From Bedellia somnulentella (taxonomy: Eukaryota > Arthropoda > Insecta > Lepidoptera > Bedelliidae): a DNA stretch of 64,000 nt. Location of the stretch: NCBI GenBank assembly GCA_963576735.1, contig OY755170.1, positions 17,282,875 through 17,346,874 on the forward strand, written 5' to 3'. Of this stretch, positions 23,101-35,100 are shown one piece after another. Positions within the stretch are counted from its first letter, which is position 1. Every line of letters begins with the position of its first letter. The translations under genes were made by a program, and so were the position numbers. Below the pieces are notes generated by a model that saw only the letters and a program-made list of their open reading frames with translations, was not told where the DNA came from and did not search any database.

Positions 23101-26100
23101 TTTCAATACACGTAGATCGTTGATTACGCTCATAAGTTTCTATTTTGTTTTCTAATAATTTTATATGCTCAGAATATTGTTGGCGTTCCGATTCAATTTT
23201 GGTAAATTGTAGTTTTAGGTCTTCATACTGGCTAGAGATAAATTCTATTGAGGATCGAAAATCATCAATTTGGGTTTTTACCTCGTCTAAAGAACTGTAA
23301 ATTTTTTCAAATTTAGAATTTTGTTGTGTTGTAAACTCAGTAAAAAGAGCTTTCATATCAGTCATAAAAGATATTATCTGTTCTTCACTATCTTGTCGTT
23401 TCCGTTTACTTATGAGACGAGCTGCGGTGGCTAGAGAAGGAGAGGACTCCATGTCAGCTAGGTCGGAAAGAGAGGGTGCTGAGTTTGAGTGAGGGCGGCT
23501 ATCTTTTATCTCCAACATTGGCTGAGTTTTTGGTGGTGTTCGCTTAAGTGGCATTGCGGGTAGTTTTGAAATTTATTATCAAAATACCTTCGCTTCAAAA
23601 TATCAAAAAGTAAAACGCCAGTTGAGTGAGACAGATGCAGGAAACAATGAGTCACCGCTTCAAAATTATGTGCGCCTGGTACAAATACAAATTAATTTGA
23701 AGATGGCCTCTTGAATAAGTTATTGATTGGAGGTCAACGCTCGCTGCTTCGTCCAATAGGAAGCGGTCTACCTATGATTGGCGCGTTAAAGTGTAGTTGG
23801 TGGGGCACGAGTCCGAGTATTGTAGTGCGCACGCGCAGTGGGATGACTCACCGATGTAGCGGCTTGACGCGGCGGTAGTGGTGGTGGAAGTCGGCCAACA
23901 ATGGCACCCGTTGAAATTTTAAATCGAACTCCTACACACTTCTGCGATCCTATTTTTCGGTATTGATTTTTTTGTGGTAATTTAAATTAACTTTGATAAA
24001 AAAATAAAAATTGTAATAACTTAGGGCACGACTGCTCGCTATCGAGGTCCGGAGGGAAGGGGAACTAAAAAGAAGCTTTGAATGTATATAAAAGTAATTA
24101 TATTTTTTGGGCTTATCAGATATTGGCATACAGGTAATTTCTGTATTATTCTTGTAATGTATTTAGTTTCTCTATGTATCGACTTTAATACGAATTTCAG
24201 TCTTCTCCTATACATATAAGGTTCATTACTTAACCTTCAGTTATCTTGCAACACTGAGCTCCCAAACACCTTTTTGCGTTGTGTCAAGTACAGGCTAAGA
24301 TTGCTGCATCAGGTTTAGATTTTGTGGTATATACCAAATATTAGATAAATTAAAATAACACACAGTGCAACCAAAGTTCAGGTCATATCATATATTACTG
24401 TTACAGAACTTAAATATCATCCAGCCTACAACCAAACATGGTATGTTTTCCGTGGTACTAATATTTTACATTTTCTTATAAATTTTAGGCATAAAGAAGC
24501 TGCTGCTGTATTAAAAGAAGTCATGGCAGTTTTGAGGATGAAACAAAAGGAAGTAGAAGCAATTGAAGCACAACTTGCAAAAATGTTAAACGAACTAAAG
24601 GTAAACAAAACATTAAACAACTTGTGTTTTTCGTAGCCGTGTTTGGTGATAATATTACAGCGTTAATGATATCGACGGAGTTTAAGTAATAAGGACCTCT
24701 TCTCTCAACGTCTTCCCACTATAATTAACTAAATCAGATCATTTACTCATATCATTATAGAAAAAAAGCTTTTATTATTCAAAAAGCAGAAGCAGAAATG
24801 AAACAGTCTTTGGTAAAAATATGCACTTAATCCTGAAAACAAATTATTATTCTAAATACTTTCAACTGCATATCTGTTAAAACTGCTACTCCATAGCAGA
24901 AGCAATCAAAAATAATGAAGGATATTTATGCTATGTAGCTGATCTAACTTATGACTCACACATTAAAAAAACAGCTCCTGAGAACTTAGTCCAATAGTGT
25001 GAAACATATAGATATCATTATGTTTAAACCATGGCTTTGCTAAAAAGTTTTTTTCCATAATAGGTAGTAGAAGATGAGCGTATGAAACTGCAAGCCGAAG
25101 TGGACTTGGCCGCTGCAAGACTCAATCGCGCGGGAAAACTTACGATGGCACTTGCCAACGAGCAACTACGCTGGGAAAATACTGTTAAGGTAAATCATTT
25201 TATTTTAAAAGGGCTGTTGGTGTGCTTTAGACATGTTTTTGCTCGTTTTTTTATCATAGTTTATTTTTATGAATATATGAGGGCTGTCAACGATGAGGGA
25301 GATCATGTGTGTGCAGTGTCCAAGCAAACTTTTGACACCAGGTGACTTTAATGTCATCTGATGTTCAGAAGTTTTAGCATCTCTGCCACGCTTTCGGGGC
25401 CAACAGCGCAAACGTTTGAAATTTGTTTATGTGTGAAATGTAACTATACAATTCAATAAGGCGATTATTTCTACTGATTGCAGAATGCTACGAAGCAGTT
25501 GTATTGTACCACTGGTGATATTATAATAGCGTCGGGCTGCATCGCGTATTTTGGTGCGTTCCCCTCGCACTACCGTTCAGAGTTATGCTCCAACTGGACT
25601 CAAAAATTAAAACAACTGGAATTGCCTTCTTCTGATAGTTTTGAGTATGTATTATATATATATATATATATTGCATGTATATATTATCAATAATAGACTA
25701 ATGTTTATGTGTGTGTTAGTCTAATTTACATAATGGCTGACTCGTACACGGTGCGCACATGGAACTCTCAAGGGTTGCCGCGCGATTCCGTGTCTACTGA
25801 AAATGGGATCCTCGTTACCAGAGCCGGCCGGTGGCCTCTTACCATCGATCCGCAAGAACAGGTAATTGATCACCAAGATATTTTTAAAGTTAGAATATAT
25901 TATTGTAGAGAATATTTTTCACATGAGTGTCATACCGAACGAACACACAGTCTAAAGCATTAAAATAATTGGTGAGTGATGCATGGGAAAATGTACCAAC
26001 ACTGACCATTTCACTGTTATTATAGCCCTCTCAAATGCCAAAATCCGCTAAGGTATTTTATGTCTTACCAACTACCTTTAGTTTATTGCTCTCTTTTTTA

Positions 26101-29100
26101 GGGCAATCTGTGGCCGCTTAGTTATCAACCTCCATATACAAACACAATAACTTTTTTTAAATAATTAAGTTTTTAATTGCAACCAGGCAAACCGATGGAT
26201 CAAAAACATGGAGAGAGCCAATGGACTTCAAATAACAAAACTAACAGACCCGGGCTACCTTAGGATTCTTGAAAACTGTATCAGATTGGGCTGGCCTATG
26301 CTGATTGAAGATCTTGGTGAAACCCTCGAGGCAACGCTAGCCCCAGTACTCTTGAAACAGTTTTTCATGCAGGTAATCAAATTTTAAAATAAATGATTTT
26401 GATTAAGCGGCTTATATAACGTTAACAGCAGTGTTGAACAGTTAAGTTGTTGATAAGATGGGCCATAAGTTGGGGTTTTAAGGCAGCAAATCCATCAAAC
26501 TTATTCTGCTGTAAATTAGTTTAAATATAAGCTAAGCTGAGAGTGGTTTAAAAAGTGAATTTCATCAACAAACATGCATCTGATTCTAATCTTTCTTCGC
26601 TAGGCTGGCCGGTTACTTATCCACCTGGGGGATAGTGATATCGAGTATGACAACAATTTCCGTCTATACCTGACCACCAAGCTAGCAAACCCGCACTACA
26701 TGCCTGAGATTTGTATCCAAGTCACTCTGGTCAACTTCTCCATCACTCTCTCTGGACTTGAAGATCAGCTGCTGGCGTAAGTAGTAGTAGTATCTTCTCT
26801 CTACTTGGATATCTATTCACATACATATACTCATGACTATAAATCCCAAAATGGGGTAGCCAGATCTTCACAATTGGCCATCGATCAGCCACTTTTGGAA
26901 GTTGAGTTGGCAATAGATTGTAAATTAAAGGTTGTCGGTGACGGATGGGTCACCAACCGCGTCGCCCAACAATAAATTTAAAAGCCTAATGCCCTATGTC
27001 GCCTCGTACGAACACCCATGGGAAGCAGTAGTGCTATTCTAAATCAACAATACACAGCTGCCTTTTAAAAATCCAATTGAAAAGAGTATTTTGGCAAAGT
27101 TTCAAAAGAATCGCATTTCCAGTTGATCTTTAGAACGAAAATTCTTGCATGATGCACAAAGAAAACCTTATTAATTAAATATAATTAGAATGTTTTTTTT
27201 GTTTTTTTTGTTCATGAAAACCTTTTGTGGGGATTATTTCTAATAAATAAAGGATCAATAAAGGGAAGAAAAATTTCGACACCAGTGCACATAGGTAGGT
27301 TTTTAATATTTATGCGGCCAAAATTATTTTAATTGATATTACTATTTTAAATGATACAATTGATAATAAAATCAACTTTGTGTTGAAATTAAATAAATAT
27401 AAATATGAAAAAAAACTATTAAAAAAAAACGTCATAAACCCAACATCACAGACGTAAAAAATATTTCTTTTAAACGGAAATGTAACATAGTAATGTATTG
27501 TCGCATCCTGTTGACGTATACTGCAATTCGTTACTCCAGATCGTCGTAGTCCGAAAATATTTAATAATTATCTGTAAACATCAGAAAGTGCTTGTTTCAG
27601 ACCTTTTGAGCCTCCTATCTAATTAATCTGTAAGGAGAAGCGAATATTATGTTATATTCTCAGTAGAGAAATGGGCAGGTAACTAATTTCATTGCGGATG
27701 AACAAAAAAAACCTACCAAAAAAAAATAAAACTACTTTTTTTGGAAATTTTTCAACTGCTCTTTTTTACCCTATCGGCACCTATCTGCAGCTATTTTTTA
27801 TCTGAATCATAAGACAAGAACATAAAGTTTAAAAGTAAATAATAATGTCACGGCGATAGGAAGCGATAATATAACTTTATTACTTTTGAATGTAAAAATC
27901 TGGAATATTTTTCGAGGAAATCGCAATATGTTTAAAAGCATTAAAATAAAGTTTTTAGCCATACTTGGTTGACATTTTTTATATTATATAATGGTGTTTA
28001 CTTGATGCATTATAATACAATAGCGTTTACTTGGTCAACTATTTACAAATCAAAAATATTGATGAACAAAGATAAGTCACTTTAATAGTGTAGAGAGCGA
28101 GCGCGTGCATAGTGGGCGACTATCAAGTTCCCACTCCCTGTGCATGCACCCCGCACGGGTTTCGAAGGCGAGAGGACCAGTTTATTATCGCCTGGTCTCT
28201 TGTTAAGGTCGAGAGATATTATATTTTGTATTAAAATCTTCTTTAAAAATTCAATTTTGGCCGCATAAAACCTAAAAACCTACCTTTGTGCAGTGGGGAT
28301 CGAACCCACGACCTCCGGGTATACGCCCACGTTGCTCTGTTAGTTGAGCTCTAGTGCCAATGGCTTCTAGTGAGAAATTGTTCTTTCCTTTGTTTCTTTT
28401 TACACTGTTTAAGTTTTTTTAGTGGGGTTCAATCCCTACTGGTGTCGAAATTTTTCTTTCCTTTATTTATTACCTTTTTAATAGTAATTAGTGATTCTTT
28501 TTTATTTCGACTGTTACTGATTAATGAACATTATGTTTCAGTGATGTAGTACGCTTAGAAAGGCCAGATTTAGAAGTGACGCGTACAGAGCTCATTGTTC
28601 GTATAAACACGGACAAGGCGTCTTTACTAGAAATTGAGGACAAAATTCTAAGATTACTCTACGCTTCGTCCGGAAACATTCTCGATGATGAGGAACTTAT
28701 TGAAACACTAAACGAAAGTAAGGTAAAAATATTAATTCCTACTATTAAAATAACAAATCGGTATTTATTTAGTTACTAAATAGGGTTTTTTATGTTCAGC
28801 AACAGCAGACTACATAGATCAACTCAGTACAGTATTAAGTCGTCATGGGCAAAACTAAACGACAAAGATATTTTAACACAAGTTTTATTCTAAAAAATAT
28901 GACAGGAAGTTTCAGTTCAGTAATGTGTTTTTACTTCAGCAAAACAGTAAAAAACAATACAAACCCTAGTATCTAGTTGTCATACATTTCAAATTTGTGT
29001 TGATATAGCTGTTAAAGTACGCGACGGAGAGTTGGTATAGTAAGCACCGATAACTTAAAAAGCGGTTAGGCTGTGTTTAGGTAAAGGCCAAGTCTACATC

Positions 29101-32100
29101 CAATTAAAAAATATATCAAAATCGTGTGATTTACGTTAACAATGTATCAACGTTTATAAATACTATCTTCTACAGGAAACCTCTGAGATAATAAACGCGC
29201 GTCTCGAAGAAACTGAAGCGACAGAGATCCGAATTTCAGCCGCGCGAGAGAAGTACCGCTCGGTGGCGACCCGCGGCGCCGTACTGTACTTCGCGGTGGC
29301 GCAGCTGGCAGACATCGACCCCATGTACCAGTTCTCGTTGAAGTACTTCAACCAAGTTAGCACCACTTGTATTTCTTCAGTTTAACTCTTTTTTGTACAC
29401 CAAAAATGAAACATTTACAAAAAAAACACATTTACTCAAGCCATTATTTCCAATTGGGTTAGGTAGAGATTATTGATCGCCACCTCGTACAATAGGCTAG
29501 TTGACTAAATTTCAATAACTGCTTAATAATTTAGCTTATTAGGCATTTTATCGAAAAAAAATGTTTATTTATTTTTAATCGAGCGTTTTCATTATAAATT
29601 TAGCGTTTTAAAAAACTAATTTCAATTTGGTTCCAAAACGCACAAGACTGTCATGGCGTCTTGAATGACGTCACGCCGTGCGAAACAAACCAAAGAGCGA
29701 TCGTGTCTTCGTACGTTATAGCTAGTTTTTATCATTTAAAAATGAATTTCCCATATTATAAGTACTGTATGGTGCCCCATTGTGATAGCACGACTTTAAA
29801 AACGCCAATCAAGTTATTTATATATGTTCCAAACAATGGAGAAATACGGAAAGTGGTTAAAACTTGCAAGAAGAGATGATGCTCATACTTTATCAACAGG
29901 TTCAAGAATGTATTTTTGTGAAGATCATTTTGATGTATGTATTTCACACAATACAATCTATTACTTTATTCGAGCAAACTAGATGTGTTTTGTAGAATCC
30001 ATACATACATACATATACTCACGGCTATATTTCCCTAGAAGGGGTAACCAGAGCTAAGGAATTATAAATTCCTCAGCCACTTTTGGAAGTTGAGTGGGGA
30101 AAAGATGGTAAAAATAAAGGTTTTTGGTGATGGGTCTCCAACCGCATTGCCCAAAAATCCAATAAAAAGCCCCAATACCCTTAGTCGCCTCTTACGACAC
30201 ACGTGGGTAGAAAGGGGTAGCGACATTCTAAGCCGGCACTACACGGCAAATTGTAGAATCCCTATTTTCTAAATAATAAATACATGAGTTCTGGTTAAGT
30301 TGTTTCACTTTTAGAAGTGAACGTTTTATTTTAGTTTTCTAATTAATGTTACAAACATACTCATTTTATTATTCTAGTTGCCAAATGATATGATAAATTA
30401 CATGGAGTACCATATGAAGGGAACAGTATCACAAGTGCGCATGAAACCAGGTTGTATGCCTAGTAAATTTGGATGTCAAGAAGACAGAAGAAAACGAACA
30501 TGCAGCAGTACAGAACGGCTATATATTCTAAAAAAACAAAGAAAGATGATAATAGAAGAGTGTCTGAATGAATCGAAAGAAAGTTGTACTCCAAGTGTTG
30601 TATCAATTTTCTTGCAAAATGTACGTCAAAACATTAAATCCTTGTGTACCGAACTGAAATGTCACATAGCATTTATGCTTATAATAAATATTTTATACTT
30701 ACAAGGAAGTTTTAACATTGTGAAATTCAGATGAGCAAAAGTCACTGTTCGACGCGTTAAAATTTCCAAGCATAACGGCATCGATTCTGGCCAAATTATT
30801 ACTGTCTGCTTTGCTGAATCCCGATTCCATGGTTAATTCTTTCAAATTATAATCAGCAAAAACTGTATCAACTTGATATTAGTTGTTAAAAACCAAAATT
30901 TTATCAACAACCGGTAGTGATACTCGCAACGTCAAAGACACGATTGGAGTTTCGCACGGCGTGACGTAACGCTTTCTGATTGGTGTTCACTGTCACGTGA
31001 CTAAAGGTTGCATTTTACGAAATTTATTTTTTAAAAATATTATTAATCTGTAACGTTTTTAATAATTAAAATTGTTTGTTATATTCTCCATAATATAATT
31101 AATCATTATAAAACCCTATCCATTATATTCATTCTTAATGGACACAAGCCTATTCTGACCAACCTCTCTAGCTCCGCTTACATCCATCAATCTTCTGATG
31201 CGTGCTCTTTTGTTCTTCATACTTCAGGCGCCAGCCTTTTTGAGCACACTGTCTATTTGATCCAAATGTGTCGTCTGAGCTCAACCTCAGCTAACATTAC
31301 CATTTACCATTACAAAAATGCACTTTCACACGTACATACATACATATACGCACGGCTATAAATCCCTAAAAGGGGTAGCCAGAGCCAGAATTAGAAATTA
31401 CTCAGCCACTTTTGGAAAGTTGAAACTTTCACATAATCAAAAAAATAAGGCATAGTTTCCACTCCTGCCTTATATTTTTTTTGCTGTAACTCTTTTCGGA
31501 TAGAGACCCTGTATTTTTCTGTTTTAAATGATCAATGACACAAACTATCAAATACAAAAGAAAGAACTCAAAAATTTCAATTTTCCTTCAACAGATTTTC
31601 AACCAAGTAATAGAAAGGAGTGAAAAGTGCGACAATCTAGAACTTCGTCTGCAAATACTTCTCCGCGAGATAACCGTATCGGCACAATGTCTATTTGATC
31701 CAAATGTGTCGTCTGAGCTCAACCTCAGCTAACATTACCATTTACCATTACAAAAATGCACTTTCACACGTACATACATACATATACGCACGGCTATAAA
31801 TCCCTAAAAGGGGAAGCCAGAGCCAGAATTAGAAATTACTCAGCCACTTTTGGAAAGTTGAAACTTTCACATAATCAAAAAAATAAGGCATAGTTTCCAC
31901 TCCTGCCTTATATTTTTTTTGCTGTAACTCTTTTCGGATAGAGACCCTGTATTTTTCTGTTTTAAATGATCAATGACACAAACTATCAAATACAAAAGAA
32001 AGAACTCAAAAATTTCAATTTTCCTTCAACAGATTTTCAACCAAGTAATAGAAAGGAGTGAAAAGTGCGACAATCTAGAACTTCGTCTGCAAATACTTCT

Positions 32101-35100
32101 CCGCGAGATAACCGTATCGGTGTACCAGAATGTGTCTCGGGGGTTGTTCGAGAGACACAAATTGGTATTCAGCTTCCTGCTCAATGCGGCGGTTTACCTC
32201 AACGATGGTAACATCACGCAAGAGCAATGGCTGTTCATCCTCCGTGGCCCTGCTGGATCCAAAGTGGTAAATATTTGGGTCGTTTATTTCATACAATGCT
32301 TAGAATTGAGCAGCTTTTTTCAAGATTTCGTAACCACAATTTACTACTCTATCTCATACTCTCTCTTATCAGCTTGATAAGAGAGAGTATGAGGGAAGGA
32401 CAGACGGACTAAAATTTAGATTTATAGTTAATAAACATTAATTCCTCTTTTTCTAATGCTAAAAAGCATGTCTTTGTACTTGGGTACAAAATTTGGTTTG
32501 ATGAACCGGTCATGAGATTGTATTCACGATCTGGGTGCGATTCCACCAGAGATATGCGAATATGTGTAGCGAAAAACATATTTTTAAAGAACTTATCAAA
32601 TTGTCTTATTAACCTGTGGTGAGCGAAGGGGAGTAAATGAAGCATTACTGTTGTTTGTTTAAGTAAATGTGTCTAGTTACACTTCCTATCGCATCGCTAG
32701 AAGAGCGTATCTTTATGGTAAATATATTTTGGTGTAGGTACCACCCAAAAAGCCGCTGATAGACACCTTATCAGATCAGCAATGGCTGTCCGCGTACCAC
32801 CTCGACGAGATGGATGAGTCTTTCCGAGGTTTAACCAAGGATTGTCTCAAAAAGATTCCTATCACTGTCGGCTCCTTCAGTGTTGTAAGTATATCGTTAC
32901 TAATCTAAAATCACATACATAAATTTTGTTCGTAGTAATTCAACAAAGACAATGATACACTTTTTTTAAATATAAACAGGAGAGCAGATTAATAATTAAA
33001 TGCCATGGGTAACTTTTAAGCTTATAAGAAAAAAACTATGCAAAGGTCCCACTTTTACGCAGAAAACACTGCGGGCCCAAGCTTTTATTGAATTTTCTTT
33101 TTTTGTTTAATAATGATATGAATAATTTGATAATATTTTCATTTTAATTGTATTTAGAACTAATTCCTAGAATAAAAAAAATAAAATAGGACATTTTAGT
33201 AAATTTTTGATTCGTCTAAATTTTATTCAAAATCATGTAGGGAAATTTGTCAAGATTATATTGTTTCTCATTTATATTTTCAGGACATTCATATAGACAA
33301 AAGCAACAATTCGAAACCTAGCATCAACTGGAATGAGAAGTTAACCTCATTTGAAAAATTAATGCTTGTAAAGTGTCTTCGAGAAGAGAAGTTAGTGTTC
33401 TTCATAGCCCAGTACGTCAGCGTGAGCCTTGGCCAAGTGTTCATCGAAAGTCCAACAGTCCAACTAAGCACTTTGTAAGTATAGCAACACTAATGTAATT
33501 TTAAACAAGATATACTGTAGTTTTAAAGTTTATTATTAGAAAAAAGCAAATCACATGAACACTTCTGTGTTTGAATGTCGGCGTAAAATATATCACATTT
33601 CTTCTCGTCCCTTGTGTGCTGTTCGAAACCTATCGCCATTGATCTTTCATTTGAACATCTTATTCCCCCATACACTTTTGAAAGTAGCTGAGACTTAGAC
33701 ATTGTTAATCCCTGCCTAACTCTTTTTAGGACTTGCCGTGCGTGCAAGTATGGAATTCACAAAGACCAATTGCAGAAAAAGTCGTGATATTGCATAATTT
33801 TGATATGGTTAACTCTTACGAGCAAATTTACGTACATTATGTCCACATTCCCATTTTTAGGGTTCCGTATCTAAAGGTAAAAAGGACTTTATTTCTAAGA
33901 CTTTTCTATTTGTCGATCACCAGACTAAATCAAAATAATTTGGATAGCTAGACATTTTAAACGTTTACAGATTACGTTTTATCTGTTGCCTTAACTAAAA
34001 ATAGTATATAGAAACTGGTGATATACTACAGTGCTATATATTCAGATACGCGGACACATCGAACGAGATCAAGCTGGTGTTCGTGCTGAGCACGCGCTCG
34101 GACCCGTTCGACGCGTTCCAGCGGTTTGCCGCCGAGATGAACTCCCTCGAGCGAGTCAACTTCGTCTCGTTGGTAGAGCGACTATATTAGCCGTATTTTA
34201 ATTTGACTGGTTATGATAGTACATAGGAACTACTAATGCAGTGTATTTCTTATAGATATATTGTGTATTCAGATACGCGGACACATCTAACGAGATCCCG
34301 CTGGTGTTCGTGCTGAGCACGGGCTCGGACCCGTTCGGCGCGTTTCAGCGGTTCGCCGCCGAGATGAATTTCCTCGAGCGAGTGCACTCCATCTCGCTGG
34401 GCCAGGGACAGGGGCCCGTGGCTGAGAAGATGATTGACAGCGCTAAAGTCAAAGGAGACTGGGTGTTCTTGCAGGTATTAACGTTTATAGAAAGATGGAT
34501 TTTGAAAGATTGGTAAAGGTATTGATGAGTTAGATAAGGATTTGAATAGTGTATGGAAAATATGGCGATAATAGCAGCTGTTTTTTCTATCGTTTGGTTT
34601 GGTTTTAAAGGAGATTATTTTAATTCCTTCATTGATATTTTTATATAATAAAAATTAAATTTAGAGATGGAATATAATTGTACATATAATCACATCATTA
34701 CTTGCAGCCAAGTTTCCGTTCCCAACCGATATTACATGTACATGCCGTCATATAAAATTTACGTCATACGATGTCTTGAATAAAAAAAATCGTTATTACC
34801 GTTTATCCATGGTTATAAAATAGTACCCAAACTAATAATTAGACATTTATAAAGTCGTGTCATGACATGGATCGGAATAGGACAGCCGGTTTAATATATA
34901 TAATGTCATATACTTTACAAACAAATCCGAGTGACCCTACCCAGCCCAATTGCATTAAATCCAATGTTCTAAGACCAAACTTATAAACTTTCAGAATTGC
35001 CACTTAGCAGCGTCGTGGATGAACACATTACAAGTAGTGGTGGCCAACCTGAGCAGCGAAACCGGGCGAGCGCACGATACGTTCCGACTCTTCATGTCGT

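Larger units (their letters stand above)
18705..23950 (-). mobile_element. CR1/Jockey-type LINE in DNAH6 intron 3
   Basis: Two-ORF LINE of ~5.2 kb: 5' leader, ORF1 (23554-22634), ORF2 (22044-19111), 3' UTR with (GT)n and (AT)n tracts, ending CCAATAAATATG plus a T run (- strand sense). Outer limits are approximate. It runs antisense to the host gene. Confidence 0.8.
29490..31157 (+). mobile_element. THAP-domain DNA transposon relic in DNAH6 intron 11
   Basis: Outer ends AATAGGCTAGT and AATAGGCTTGT (inverted). Inner inverted arms ACGTCACGCCGTGCGAAAC (29668 and ~30970). Encodes a broken THAP-domain protein. Hosts a SINE at 30001-30250. No clear target duplication. Confidence 0.65.
29424..31312 (-). 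mobile_element. RTE LINE 3' fragment split by a THAP element
   Basis: Outer parts 29424-29489 and 31158-31312 are the RTE tail region (AGAGATTATTGATCGCCACC; CCATCAATCTTCTGATGCGT). The middle is a separate insertion. Confidence 0.65.

Noticed and set aside
24776..24815. Possible mini-exon AEAEMKQSL between DNAH6 exons 4 and 5
   Set aside because: No acceptor gives a phase-0 exon, and exons 4 and 5 join in frame without it.
28290..28365. Functional tRNA gene
   Set aside because: B box is good but the acceptor stem does not pair and the anticodon stem is poor.
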